Of a stretch of DNA of 45,000 nucleotides, positions 1-9,300 are shown in pieces. A program made the position numbers and the translations under genes. Where the stretch lies: NCBI RefSeq assembly GCF_017916325.1, contig NC_090142.1, positions 237,501 through 282,500 of the forward strand, given 5' to 3'. A model generated the notes under the pieces. That model did no database searches. It was given only the letters and a program-made list of their open reading frames with translations, and was not told the origin of the DNA. This stretch comes from Leishmania martiniquensis (taxonomy: Eukaryota > Euglenozoa > Kinetoplastea > Trypanosomatida > Trypanosomatidae). Every line of letters starts with the position of its first letter. The first letter of the stretch is position 1.

Positions 1-1140
1 GACGGCGCCGATCACGGAAGGGATTTCTTCGGAACGCCGCCGTCCTCCACTGCTTCTCTCGACCTTCTCGCCCCTAAGCCCCTTTGTTGCTTCTTAGCCT
101 TTCAGGTGAGGGAATCCGCTCCTCTTTGCCCCCTTCCCCCCTCGTCTTCGTTGCACTCTTTGGCGGCCGTGGCGCGGTGGCGCCCTCCCTCCCCCCTTTC
201 CCCCATCCTCCTCCTCCTCTGGACGAATTCACTGGATGCCTGCGCGCGTCATTTCTACGGATGCCTGGATGCCGGCATGCACAACCATGAATACGCTGGT
301 TGATATCTGTCCTCCTCATCTCTCGCCTCGTGACTCATGGGGGAATACAGCGAAGGCGCAGACGGTGAAAACATGCTTACCTGTGTATACGCAGGTGGCC
401 CTACGCATGCGGATATATCTGTGTAGCTGATGCAGATGGCGCTTGTGCTTGAGTGTGTGTGCGTGTGGAGAGGTATGCACTTGACGTGTGTGCTCGGGAA
501 AGAGAACAAAGGCAAACGTGGATCTCCGCACAGCGGACGCCCGTGCCTGCCACGACATGCGGGCAGAGGCCCAACGGCGAGCACGCATTCCGCGAGGAGG
601 AGCTGCGAAATCGGGGGCAAGAGCCAACACGAGGGCACTTGTGTGCCGGCCTAAAGGTCGGTCCTTTCCTTCTCTTCTATTTGCTGTGCTGCAGGATCGT
701 CTCAGGCGGTCTCCATGAAGTGTAGACGCCGGTGTCTGCGTGTGCGTGCATGAGCGTGTGTGTCAAGTGGCGTGTGCCAGGCCCTTGTGTTCACGGAGAG
801 CGACTCCTCTCTCCTGCTTCTGCGCTCCTTCAACACTTAGGTGATGCATTCGAGTGCTGCAAGTGAAGTCGCGCGCCCATCTGCTTGATCACGAGAGGGA
901 GTGAGAGGGAGAGTGTTCTGCCCTGACGCTCTCCCGTCCCTGATGGCGTCGTGCTCAGCGAGACGGCTCTGGTGGAGGGAGGAGGGGCACGAGAGCACAC
1001 AAGGCGACTTCGCCAACACTCTGGCAACGCCTCGTCACTTGCCCCTCTCCCTCTGCGCTCGCCTTGCGTTGAATCGCCCCGTCGGCTGCTTAGCTGACAA
1101 AGTAAATCAGTGTCTCTCTGTGCGTGTTCTGGATAACCAT

Positions 1141-1170
1141 ACACGCACACGCGCGCGCACACACACACAC
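1141..1170. repeat. CA/CG microsatellite
   Basis: Alternating purine-pyrimidine tract made of CA and CG dinucleotides, directly followed by ATGG. Such tracts recur in nearly every intergenic region of this window. Confidence 0.85.
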
Positions 1171-1780
1171 ATGGGCAGATCTGACCTGCGTGAAACGATT
1201 CCTTCCTCCCTCCGCTTCCTCCTCCTCGTCCTTACATTTCCGCGACTTCCGGGTATTATTTGGGCGCACCGTACGGCACGGCACCCGATTCCCTTTTCGC
1301 TTCTTGGTGGGCGTTTGGGGTGCGTCTTGCACACCCACATACATACGCACCCACACCCTCCCACCTCGCCTCCGTGGCTTACCGGCTGTCGTCCGCTTGG
1401 CCTCTGCTGCCATTTCCTCTATTGCTTCGTTTCTGCTGCTTCGCTCCTCGGCAATGCGGGCAGTGCACTTCCAGAAATACCCCTCCCCCTTCCCTCCCCT
1501 CCTCCCTCTCCGCACCTTTCGCACATCCCCTCTTCTCCAACCACTCCTCCCTTGTACCAGTACGCATTCCCTCTCACTCTCACTCTCTCTCTCTTCCCCC
1601 TTTCGCTATTCGAGGCGCACCTCTTCCCCCTCCCCCTCGACACACGCACACACGCACACACACAGAGAGAGAGGGGGGAGACACCACGAACCGCAGGTCA
1701 GTCTCTTTCCCCTTTTTTGTTTCGCTTTGCACAGCACTCCCCCTCCCCATTTCGCACCTTTTTCTTTCCCTCACGAGTAC

Positions 1781-1805
1781 GCACACACACACGCACACAC
1801 ACACA
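1781..1805. repeat. CA microsatellite
   Basis: CA dinucleotide tract with one interrupting G, at the 3' end of a long C/T-rich stretch. Intergenic. Confidence 0.85.
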
Positions 1806-2417
1806 TAACCATACGGACAGATAGGTACACACGATCATACACAAACGGGCGAACGCTCTGACGTGGGCATGGACGTTGTCGCTTCGGCCTATTCTTATCT
1901 CACTCCCTCCTCCCTCCCTCCCCTTCTTCTTCCTCAGCGAGGCAAATCTTAAGCTGCGTACACGAGAACGCAAACCACGCACACGTTTTTTTATCTTTAT
2001 TATTGCATTTCGCGCTCACTTTCTCTTTCCCGCTGCTTGTTGGCTCTCTCCCCTCCTTCCTCTTTGATCTTCCCTCCCGCCTTCTCCCCATCCGCGGCGC
2101 CCTCGCGTGTTTCTTACTTCTTCCTTGCTCGTTATCTCGCTTCTCTTGAGCGGGTGTGATACGCTGCTGTATTGCGCCCTTTGGGACACAAAGAGAAGGC
2201 GGGGAGGGTGGAGGGGAGCTCGCGTGTGTTGATTCGGCGGCGCCGATTTCTTTTTTCCTTTTAAAATTTTCTATAGTTTCCTCTTTTGTTTCCCCCTTTT
2301 TTCTCTTGTCTCGGCTACCGGCCTGCCGTTTGCCTGTCTCTCTCTCTGTATGTCAGTGTGTGCCTCCCCTCTAAGCCCCGTGTGTGTTTATGTGTGCGTG
2401 TATGCGTGCGCGTACGT

Positions 2418-2482
2418 ACTTGCTCCTCTCTCCTCTGCCATCTCTCTTCTTTCTCGTACATACATCAACCATCACGCACGAG
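2418..2482 (+). promoter_or_regulatory. Candidate trans-splice acceptor for the mitochondrial carrier gene
   Basis: A C/T-rich tract (about 2420-2456) is followed by the first AG at 2481-2482, the arrangement used for spliced-leader addition in trypanosomatids. The alternative upstream tract ends with AG at 2355-2356. If 2482 is used, the first downstream ATG is at 2677, in frame with the carrier, which bears on the choice of start. Confidence 0.4.
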
Positions 2483-2883
2483 CATCACCTCGGTTGTAGA
2501 CACATACGCGCGCGCACGCGTCTTTGGCAGCGCCCACGTAACTACGTGCGCTCGTGAAGGCTGCTGCGCGTCTTTCTTCAACGTAGACTGCCAAGCGCTA
2601 AACTGAGAGGCCATCTCCTTCGTGGCTGACTCTTCTTAACGACTGCGTGCCTGGTGCTCGCTCGTGACGTGTTTGAATGTGTCAGTTCGAGGGACATCTG
2701 TGCCGTACGTCCTTCTTTCGTCTGGCGCGAATCGCCGGCTTCACGTGCTGTTCGCCGTGCACTTGTGCGCTTGGTGCGGACGTCGCCCGTTCGCTGACGT
2801 CTACGCGCGCATACCTAAGCTTAGGGGAGGGTGTGTGCAAGGGAGAGTGCTTCGCATTGCTGCGCTCTTCTCATTGCGTATCC

Positions 2884-3990
2884 ATGCCAGCCACCAGCGC
2901 CGTCGCTCAGGGGAGCAGCAGCAGCAGCAGGAATAGGAGCGGCGGCTCTGCCAGTAGCGCTGGTGAGAGGTCGCCCGCGTCGCCCTCATCGTCTTATGGC
3001 GAGACGCCTGAGGCTGATCACTCTGGATCGTCCTACTCGGCATCGTCGTCGTGTGCGTCGGCCTCGCCGCACGGAGGCTCGCAGAGTCTGTATGAAGACG
3101 ATGGGTCGATGCTCATCTCTGTGGAGTACATCCAGCGCCTTTGGCTCATGCGGGCGGCTAGTCGCACACTGCTGGCACCGCTCGAACGCGTGAAGTACGT
3201 CATGCAATGCCAAAAAGAGCTCCAACGCATAGGAACTCTTCAGTGCGAGTTCAAGACCGTATGGTCCTGTGTGCGCTACCTCAAGCAGATGGAGGGGACG
3301 CGAAGCTTCTGGCGCGGGAATCTCATCCAGGTTGTCTCCCTTCTGCCTATCCTCCTCGCACAGATCTTTATTGCATACCCAACACAGTCTCTCATCTTCA
3401 ACTCGTGTGCGGTGCATTCCGCGGCAGGCTACACGATCGCTAGCTACGCCGCCCTGCTCGGCGGTGCGCTGGCGGCCACCACGGTGAGCTACCCCCTGGA
3501 GTACGCGCGATTCCGCCTTGCCGTCGATGTCAAGTCTCATGCCGGAGCCCCGTACCAGTTTCGTAACAGCTTTGCCTTTTATTCGCATCCTGTCATGAGC
3601 GAATGCCCACACTATCTGTATCGCGGCCTCACCCTCTTTATCTTGGGCAGTGTTGTCTACCGGTCCGTGCACAATGTTCTGCTGAGCCTCGTCGCGCCCT
3701 ATGTCCCACCGGATGACGAAGGCAATGGATGGACCCCGGCAATCATTCAAACAGTGTGCGGCTTGACAGTATCCGGCACGACGACTCTGTGCTTGCACCC
3801 GGTGGACCTGGTGCGTCACCGCATGATGGTTGCCGTAATGGAGGACCGTCTGCGCTATTCATCCGCCATGAAGTGCGTGGTCCGCATCGCGGAGAAGGAG
3901 GGCATCCGCGGCTTCTTCCGCGGCGGCACTGTCACTTTGGCGAAGATGATGATGGCGACAGGGCTCGTCTTGGCGGGGTTGCCGTATTAG
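2884..3990 (+). CDS. Mitochondrial carrier family protein, ADP/ATP-carrier-like
   Basis: A 368-residue membrane transporter of the SLC25 type, expected in the mitochondrial inner membrane. All three threefold-repeat signatures of form PX[DE]XX[RK] are present: PLERVK at residues 99-104, PLEYAR at 204-209 and PVDLVR at 306-311. Each is followed by family-typical motifs such as GTRSFWRGN (138-146) and GIRGFFRGG (340-348). The third signature continues as RHRMM, close to but not identical with the RRRMMM motif of true ADP/ATP carriers, so the substrate is uncertain. Residues 1-77 are a Ser-rich, low-complexity extension, and the first helix lacks the small-residue pattern of typical carriers. 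The start at 2884 was chosen because the 69 codons upstream, from an in-frame ATG at 2677, are Cys-rich and unlike any carrier; 2677 remains possible. It may correspond to a diverged trypanosomatid ADP/ATP carrier paralogue (inference). Confidence 0.92.
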   Translation: MPATSAVAQGSSSSSRNRSGGSASSAGERSPASPSSSYGETPEADHSGSSYSASSSCASASPHGGSQSLYEDDGSMLISVEYIQRLWLMRAASRTLLAPLERVKYVMQCQKELQRIGTLQCEFKTVWSCVRYLKQMEGTRSFWRGNLIQVVSLLPILLAQIFIAYPTQSLIFNSCAVHSAAGYTIASYAALLGGALAATTVSYPLEYARFRLAVDVKSHAGAPYQFRNSFAFYSHPVMSECPHYLYRGLTLFILGSVVYRSVHNVLLSLVAPYVPPDDEGNGWTPAIIQTVCGLTVSGTTTLCLHPVDLVRHRMMVAVMEDRLRYSSAMKCVVRIAEKEGIRGFFRGGTVTLAKMMMATGLVLAGLPY

Positions 3991-4892
3991 ATGCACCCCA
4001 CTCCCTCTGCGCGGGCTCTCTCGCCCTCTCTCTGTGTGTGTGTGCGCTCGCTATCATCGTCGTGTGCTCTACAACACACTTGTGTGGTAGGCAAATGTGG
4101 GTGGGTGGGTGGAGGGCGCGGGGGGGCAGAAGGGGGTGGTGGACTCCACTCACCGCCTTCCCTCTCCGCCCTTTCCTACCCCAACAGCGGCGTACAGGGG
4201 ACGGGTCACGCGCGCGCGCCTCGGCAGAAGCGCTGCAACATATGCTATTGACAGAGAGGGGGGCGAGGGTCCCTCTCTCGCTCTCCCTTTACCTCTCCGT
4301 CTCGCTCTCTCGCTTGCTCGTATGGTCAGCTAGCTGTTTTACCGTGACGCCATGCGCACATCCACGACAGCGGCGTGCCGTGTCGTTCCCCTGCTCCCCC
4401 CCTCTCTCTCTCTCTGTGTGTGTGCGTGCGCACGAAGGTGAGGGTGGACGACAGCGGCTTCCTTTCCTTTCCCGTTTTTCACATTTCTCGTTTATTTTTG
4501 TGTCTGACTTCGCCAAGTCGCCCCGTCTCGCCCCCATTTTTCCGCTGCGGCTGGCTTAGGGTGACTTGGCGGAAGCTGAGGGTGACAGATAATGATGCCG
4601 ATGGTGGTGATGCTTGCTGCTGTTGCTGCAGAGGGTGTATGGGAGGAAGTGCGTGAAGCGTCAGATGGCTTGACAGGCAGGCAGGCTTGTGGTTGGCTCG
4701 CGTACTCGTGTGGAGATAGAGAGTCAAAAAGAAAACGTTGCTGCTATTCGAGCACGTTTCTGCGTGTGCGTGTGGGCACGCCTGTATGTATATGCGGGTT
4801 TTCGCGCGTCCCCCCTAAACCACCTATAGTCGTGTGTAGACAAGTTCGGTGGCACACACACACACGGATACACGCATGCGCGTTTGTGCTAC

Positions 4893-4919
4893 AGCCGTGA
4901 CGCCGCTGCGGTCACGGCT
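4893..4919. repeat. Perfect 9-bp inverted repeat (hairpin)
   Basis: AGCCGTGAC at 4893-4901 and its exact reverse complement GTCACGGCT at 4911-4919 flank a 9-nt spacer. In RNA this gives a stable GC-rich stem-loop in the intergenic region, upstream of the acceptor-like tract, so it would most likely lie in the 3' UTR of the carrier mRNA. Confidence 0.75.
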
Positions 4920-4965
4920 CGCCTTGACTTTTCCGCCTTCGACGTGGTCCCGTCTTCGTCTGCTC

Positions 4966-5048
4966 CGCCCCTTTCTCTAATCCCCTTTCCGCTCTTCCAT
5001 ACGCTTCCACTGCTTTCCATCGACCACCCTCACACATTGTCGTCGTAG
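4966..5048 (+). promoter_or_regulatory. Candidate trans-splice acceptor for the PH-like protein gene
   Basis: A pyrimidine-rich stretch of about 80 nt ends at AG 5047-5048, giving a 5' UTR of about 216 nt before the ATG at 5265. Confidence 0.4.
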
Positions 5049-5264
5049 CGTAGCGGCGCGTCCCCCAAAGCTAACTTCCTTGGCCCCTTGCCAATTCCTG
5101 AGTGGGGGGGATAGCGCACCTCGCAGCGGCTGCTGCAGCGCCTCGCTGCCCACCGGCACACTTGCCTACCCATAAATTTGTACAAGGGCCAAACATACGC
5201 ACGCCACCACATAGATCTACTGCAAGCACCCTGTGCTGTACAGTGCCGCACCGCTCTAAAGGCC

Positions 5265-8200
5265 ATGTCGATCGCGGCGGACCCTTCAGTGTCGGACTCT
5301 ATCGCCTACTTGCAGGACTTCGTCAAGCAATCAGGTTCATCCACGCGTAATGCGCTGCCACAGGAATCACCCGACACCTTCCGCCCAGGTCTGCGCGACT
5401 CACCTCTTGCGGAGCGCCGCTCTCTGCCAAACATATCGATTCTGAGCCACCGCAGTAGTAGTGCGCCGCCGCTCGACGCCCGCGGCAGCCTTCGGCGTGA
5501 CAGCGGAGGCGAGGACGGGCACGCGAGCATTGGAACCGGCGCGACGTACGCTGCAACCGGCCCCCTCGGCAGTGGCAAAACTTTCGTGTACAGCGCGAAC
5601 GACTGGCGACGCGCCGGCGTGCTGAAGGGCACATCACCTCTCCAGGGCTCGTGGGCGGCAGCAGCGTCGACTAGTGCCGACTACTCGCCGCACATTCGAA
5701 ACACCGCTTCTGCGAGTGATGGCAGAGCCCATCTGAGCCGCCTGCCTTCTTCTCTTAGCGACAGCACCGTATCGAGAAGCGCTGCTTCGGCTGCTTCCGC
5801 GGCACCGTCATCCCGCACGATGTTCCGCTACGGGAAAGACTCTGCAGGGCCGCCTTCCTCTTTCCGCAGCTATTCTTACTTCTGCAGGGGTGCAGCGGGG
5901 GGCGGCGGGGGGTGGGCAGCGTCGTCGCCGCCTCCCGCGTCAGGGTGGGAGCGGCGCCGCGCTTCATCTTTATCGCCCCCGCAGCTGTACCGTCGAGCGA
6001 ACTCCGCGGCGGTGACACCTTCAGCCCCACTTGGGTGGCGGCATGCGTCCACACCGCCACCACCCATCTCCGGCCGAGGGTCTTCACTATCGTCGCTACT
6101 ATGGGGATGGAGAGACCACAGCGGAGGGGGTGCGTATCGCGGCATCGCCACAGGAGCGTCACCGTCACCGCATTCGCCGCCCAGGCACAGGCGCACATTG
6201 CCGTGGGAGGAGGACTCTGCGCAAGGCTTGTGTGCGAACCGCGCCCCTGCGTCGTATGCACCCCCGGCAGCCCGCGCGCCGCGCCGCGACGCCGCCTACG
6301 AAGAAGTGAAAGAGGAGCCGAGCTCGCAGTGGTCGGGCCCGCCGTTGCGGCGGCCACCGCTCGCACCATCGGCGACAGGTGCCACCTCGACAGCAACGCC
6401 GCTGGCCGTTTCGGATGGTCGCGTTGTGCACTCAGTCCAGCCAGTTGAACTCGCCAGCGGCCATAGCGCCGACGAGCACGCTGCCAACATCCACCGCATC
6501 GCACGGTATCTGAAGGACTACTATGCCAGGGAGGCGGGGGAGAAGGAGCGCGGCGTAGAGTCGCTGAGTGCCGAGGACGTGGCCGGGCTGGTGCAGTGCT
6601 TCTACGTCGACCTCTACCGCACAGTGCGGCAGGCGCGGCAGGCAGCAGGCCTGGAGACGTCATCCTTCCAGGTCGAAGACCCGACGGAAAACGTGATCGA
6701 GAGCATCGCACCAGCGCCGCCGCCACCACCACCACCACGACCGCTGCAGAGAGAGCGGGCGGATACCGACGCACAAGAGCAGGGGCCCACCGCATTCTGC
6801 CGCTCGGCCTCGGCACCTCATCCGTGCAAGCCGTCCGCAGCCCCTGATTCAGGAGGAAGGGCGGAGAAGGCGGATGGTCATGCGCTGTGTGATGCCGGGG
6901 TGCAGGCACCGCTAGCCACCACCCTTACCTCACGTCCTCCTGCCGCAACAGCCTGCGCCACCCGGCAGCCCTCTGATAATGCGACCCTTCCAAGTCAACC
7001 CTTCGTCTCTGCGTGGGCGGAGGATCAGCAACGACGTGCCACCGCGTTCGGCGCTCACCACGCGCTAGCGAACGGCAGCGCGACCTCAGATGTAGGGCCA
7101 ACCTGCCGCGCCCCTAACTCTCAGCTCGCCTTCAGCGGCGGCGGCACGCACCCCGTTCAGATTATCACGGCTCGGCTGCCAGCCTTTCGCAACGACGACA
7201 CCGCCACCATGGGCGACGGGCACCCTCCTCCGGGTGATCGCAGACCATCCGCTAAGTCGCCGGCGTTACGCACCGCCGCCGGCACGCCCCCTGGGTCGCG
7301 TGTTCGCAGGGAGGCTGGCGCGCGTGGCAGCTCTACCAACCGAGCCGCCGCGGAATGTGGTGCGCTGCCACATAGGCTCGAAAAAGTAAACAGCGATACC
7401 GCATCCTCTTTGGCTCTGGCTGCCATGCCGTCGCCGCCGTATCGGCATCCGCGCCGCGTCGTGGACGCCGCGGAAGCAGCGCCGTCGCGAACGATGGTGC
7501 AGCACCACAAGTTGCCGCCTTCTCAGCAGCAGATGATCTTCGGGACCCCACACCGCCCTCCCTTGTCTGCACCAAACGGATTTGCCGCTGCGCTGTCGCC
7601 TTGGGCTCGTCACCGCCAAGTGGACACGAACAATCGCGGGCAACGCCGCCTTCATGAGCGGCAAGGCGCACCCCTGCGGGCTGGTGGCGGTCGAATGCGG
7701 ATGCGAGACGGGTATGTGGACAGCAGCAGTGACAGCAGGAGCAGCAGCGGTGGCGGCAGCGTCTCTCACGAGCGCAGTCGCGACGACGGTGAGACGCGCG
7801 GGCGCGGCGGCTGTAAAGACCCTGGAAGCGCTGCAGGCCGGGCGACACTCATGGCGACTCAAGAGCCGACAAGTGGCATTGTGAAGCGACCACTCAAAGA
7901 TCTCATGCCGCTATTGCGCTCTCGTGGCACCCTGGTTCTCAAGCACATCCACAACTCTCGCCGGCCGCACCTGCGCCGATTCCAAATCCTCGACTGCGTG
8001 GCCACATACAACGGTAGTGAGGTCCTCATGCCGCACCTCACGTGGGCGACGCCGGCGGAGGTGTGCGGACACGATCGATCGCCCCGTGCGAAGCGGTCGA
8101 AGCACGGGGTACCGCTACCCACGGGGCTCTCGTTCTCCCAGCAGGAGGTTCCGTACGAAACTGCGCTGAACCTCCACCAACTAGAGGCCGTGTACGTCGG

Positions 8201-8543
8201 CGTTGGACGCGGTATCACGGAGGCGTACGTGACGCTGTTTTATCGTACCCGGGATAGCACTAGCAGCCGAAGCAGCAGAGGCTCTGGTGGCGGCGGTAGC
8301 GCCGCGGTGCGTGATCACGTAGGCCGTCCGGTGGCCAACGGCATGTGCGCTGTCTTCGTCTTCGCATCCCGTCCGGTGGCGGTATCGTTTTTGTGCGAGG
8401 ACGATAGGCAGTTGTGGGTGGGAGCCTTGATGGGTGTGGTGGAGCGCAACCGCACCTTGCGGACGTGGCAGGCAGGCAACTTCACGGCAGAAAAGAAGGC
8501 CGTTACACATAGCCGTGCAGGATGGGCTGCTGCGCCTCACTGA
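5265..8543 (+). CDS. Large low-complexity protein with C-terminal PH-like domain
   Basis: A 1,092-residue protein not recognised as any named family. Roughly the first 850 residues are Ser/Ala/Arg/Pro-rich and probably disordered, with a proline run at about 483-494. A helical island at about 401-480 (containing ARYLKDYYARE) looks more conserved. Residues about 870-1065 have the alternating hydrophobic pattern of a pleckstrin-homology-like domain: strands starting RGTLVLKHI, a central LEAVYVGVG, then CAVFVFASRPVAVSFLCED and a final amphipathic helix with DRQLWVGALMGVVERN. That end, with Trp in the last helix, is typical of PH domains, which bind phosphoinositides or proteins. The ATG at 5265 was chosen; in-frame codons upstream begin only with TTG. 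A membrane- or cytoskeleton-associated scaffold role is inference. Codon use matches neighbouring genes. Confidence 0.85.
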   Translation: MSIAADPSVSDSIAYLQDFVKQSGSSTRNALPQESPDTFRPGLRDSPLAERRSLPNISILSHRSSSAPPLDARGSLRRDSGGEDGHASIGTGATYAATGPLGSGKTFVYSANDWRRAGVLKGTSPLQGSWAAAASTSADYSPHIRNTASASDGRAHLSRLPSSLSDSTVSRSAASAASAAPSSRTMFRYGKDSAGPPSSFRSYSYFCRGAAGGGGGWAASSPPPASGWERRRASSLSPPQLYRRANSAAVTPSAPLGWRHASTPPPPISGRGSSLSSLLWGWRDHSGGGAYRGIATGASPSPHSPPRHRRTLPWEEDSAQGLCANRAPASYAPPAARAPRRDAAYEEVKEEPSSQWSGPPLRRPPLAPSATGATSTATPLAVSDGRVVHSVQPVELASGHSADEHAANIHRIARYLKDYYAREAGEKERGVESLSAEDVAGLVQCFYVDLYRTVRQARQAAGLETSSFQVEDPTENVIESIAPAPPPPPPPRPLQRERADTDAQEQGPTAFCRSASAPHPCKPSAAPDSGGRAEKADGHALCDAGVQAPLATTLTSRPPAATACATRQPSDNATLPSQPFVSAWAEDQQRRATAFGAHHALANGSATSDVGPTCRAPNSQLAFSGGGTHPVQIITARLPAFRNDDTATMGDGHPPPGDRRPSAKSPALRTAAGTPPGSRVRREAGARGSSTNRAAAECGALPHRLEKVNSDTASSLALAAMPSPPYRHPRRVVDAAEAAPSRTMVQHHKLPPSQQQMIFGTPHRPPLSAPNGFAAALSPWARHRQVDTNNRGQRRLHERQGAPLRAGGGRMRMRDGYVDSSSDSRSSSGGGSVSHERSRDDGETRGRGGCKDPGSAAGRATLMATQEPTSGIVKRPLKDLMPLLRSRGTLVLKHIHNSRRPHLRRFQILDCVATYNGSEVLMPHLTWATPAEVCGHDRSPRAKRSKHGVPLPTGLSFSQQEVPYETALNLHQLEAVYVGVGRGITEAYVTLFYRTRDSTSSRSSRGSGGGGSAAVRDHVGRPVANGMCAVFVFASRPVAVSFLCEDDRQLWVGALMGVVERNRTLRTWQAGNFTAEKKAVTHSRAGWAAAPH

Positions 8544-9276
8544 TGCGTGTGTGCGCAGGTACGGCGCTGCGTGCTGCTGCTTTGCCGGGGTGTTTAGTGG
8601 CTCGACGGTCTTATCACCTCCTCCTCCACCCCTCCTCTCTCTCTTTGCGCGTTTCTCCTCTCCCTTCATCTATTTGCTGCTTTCCCGTTTCCCACCGTCA
8701 TCGTCACCTCGACAGGCGTGCGGGCACGCGAGCCGCGCGGCGAACTGTGTACGGACCCCCCTCCCTCACGGCCTTGCGTAGTCGGCCCCCTCTTGGTCCC
8801 CCTTTTTACCTTTTCCGCCCCCCTCTCTCTCCCTGGCGTTATCGGTTCGGAGGGGCGCATCTTACGCTCGACAGGTCTGCGTTGTACGCTTTAGGTGCGC
8901 AGCTGTGCACAAACACGCATACACCCACGGTTATACACCAGCAGAACTTGTTACGGTAAAGCGCACGCGATTGTCTCTAAATTTCTTCGCGTGCTCTCTG
9001 CCGGTGCACACTCCTTCGTAGTGCCTCACCTGCTTCTCTGTGAGACTCCGCAGGGGCTTCGCCACGTGCACTATGGGTGGGAGGACCGCATCTTTTTTTT
9101 CCTCTCTTTGGGGCGTTGGTGATGGTATGCAAGAGGTTGGGGAGGTACAGAGGGCGCGCTGTCGAGCAATACGCGTGTGCACACAACTTCTGTCTCCTCC
9201 ATTGCCCCATGTCAAGGGAATCTCTTCTTCCCTCTGCGCCGCCACGGGTGTACTCACACTCCTCTTTCACTCGTAG

Positions 9277-9300
9277 GTGTGTGTGTGTGTGTGTGCGCGC
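9277..9300. repeat. TG microsatellite
   Basis: Uninterrupted GT dinucleotides ending in GCGCGC, within the long gap between the PH-like gene and the tail-anchored protein gene. Confidence 0.85.

Larger units (their letters stand above)
1..2883 (+). other. Intergenic/UTR region upstream of the carrier gene
   Basis: No convincing gene is visible. The stretch is dominated by C/T-rich tracts (about 1195-1245, 1480-1640, 1696-1770 and 2240-2350) and CA/TG microsatellites. Open frames here are low-complexity and rich in Ser, Pro, Leu, His and Thr on one strand and Arg and Gly on the other, as expected from translating repeats. It probably holds the 3' UTR of a gene left of the window and the 5' UTR of the carrier gene. 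All frames near position 1 lack recognisable protein features, so a truncated upstream gene cannot be supported. Confidence 0.6.
3991..5264 (+). other. Intergenic region between the carrier and PH-like genes
   Basis: No gene is seen. It contains a TG tract near 4030, a G-rich patch at about 4097-4140, CT tracts around 4270-4320 and 4398-4425, a perfect 9-bp inverted repeat at 4893-4919, and a pyrimidine tract ending in AG at 5047-5048. It presumably comprises the 3' UTR of the carrier gene and the 5' UTR of the next gene. Confidence 0.6.

Noticed and set aside
1..303. Open frame from the window edge to a stop at 301-303, as a possible 3' end of an upstream gene
   Set aside because: The translation is Pro/Ser/Leu-rich without conserved features and the other frames also run open for up to 96 nt; the upstream gene's end cannot be located.
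901..1824. 307-codon open frame
   Set aside because: It begins with a non-ATG codon and its translation is dominated by CA- and CT-repeat products (Thr-His, Ser-Leu-Pro); a non-coding repeat region is the simpler reading.
2913..2930. AGC triplet repeat as an expandable repeat of interest
   Set aside because: It is a short run encoding five Ser residues within a Ser-rich coding extension; ordinary for this gene.
5755..6909. 384-codon minus-strand open frame
   Set aside because: Shadow of the PH-like protein gene; Arg/Ala/Pro-rich with no recognisable motif.
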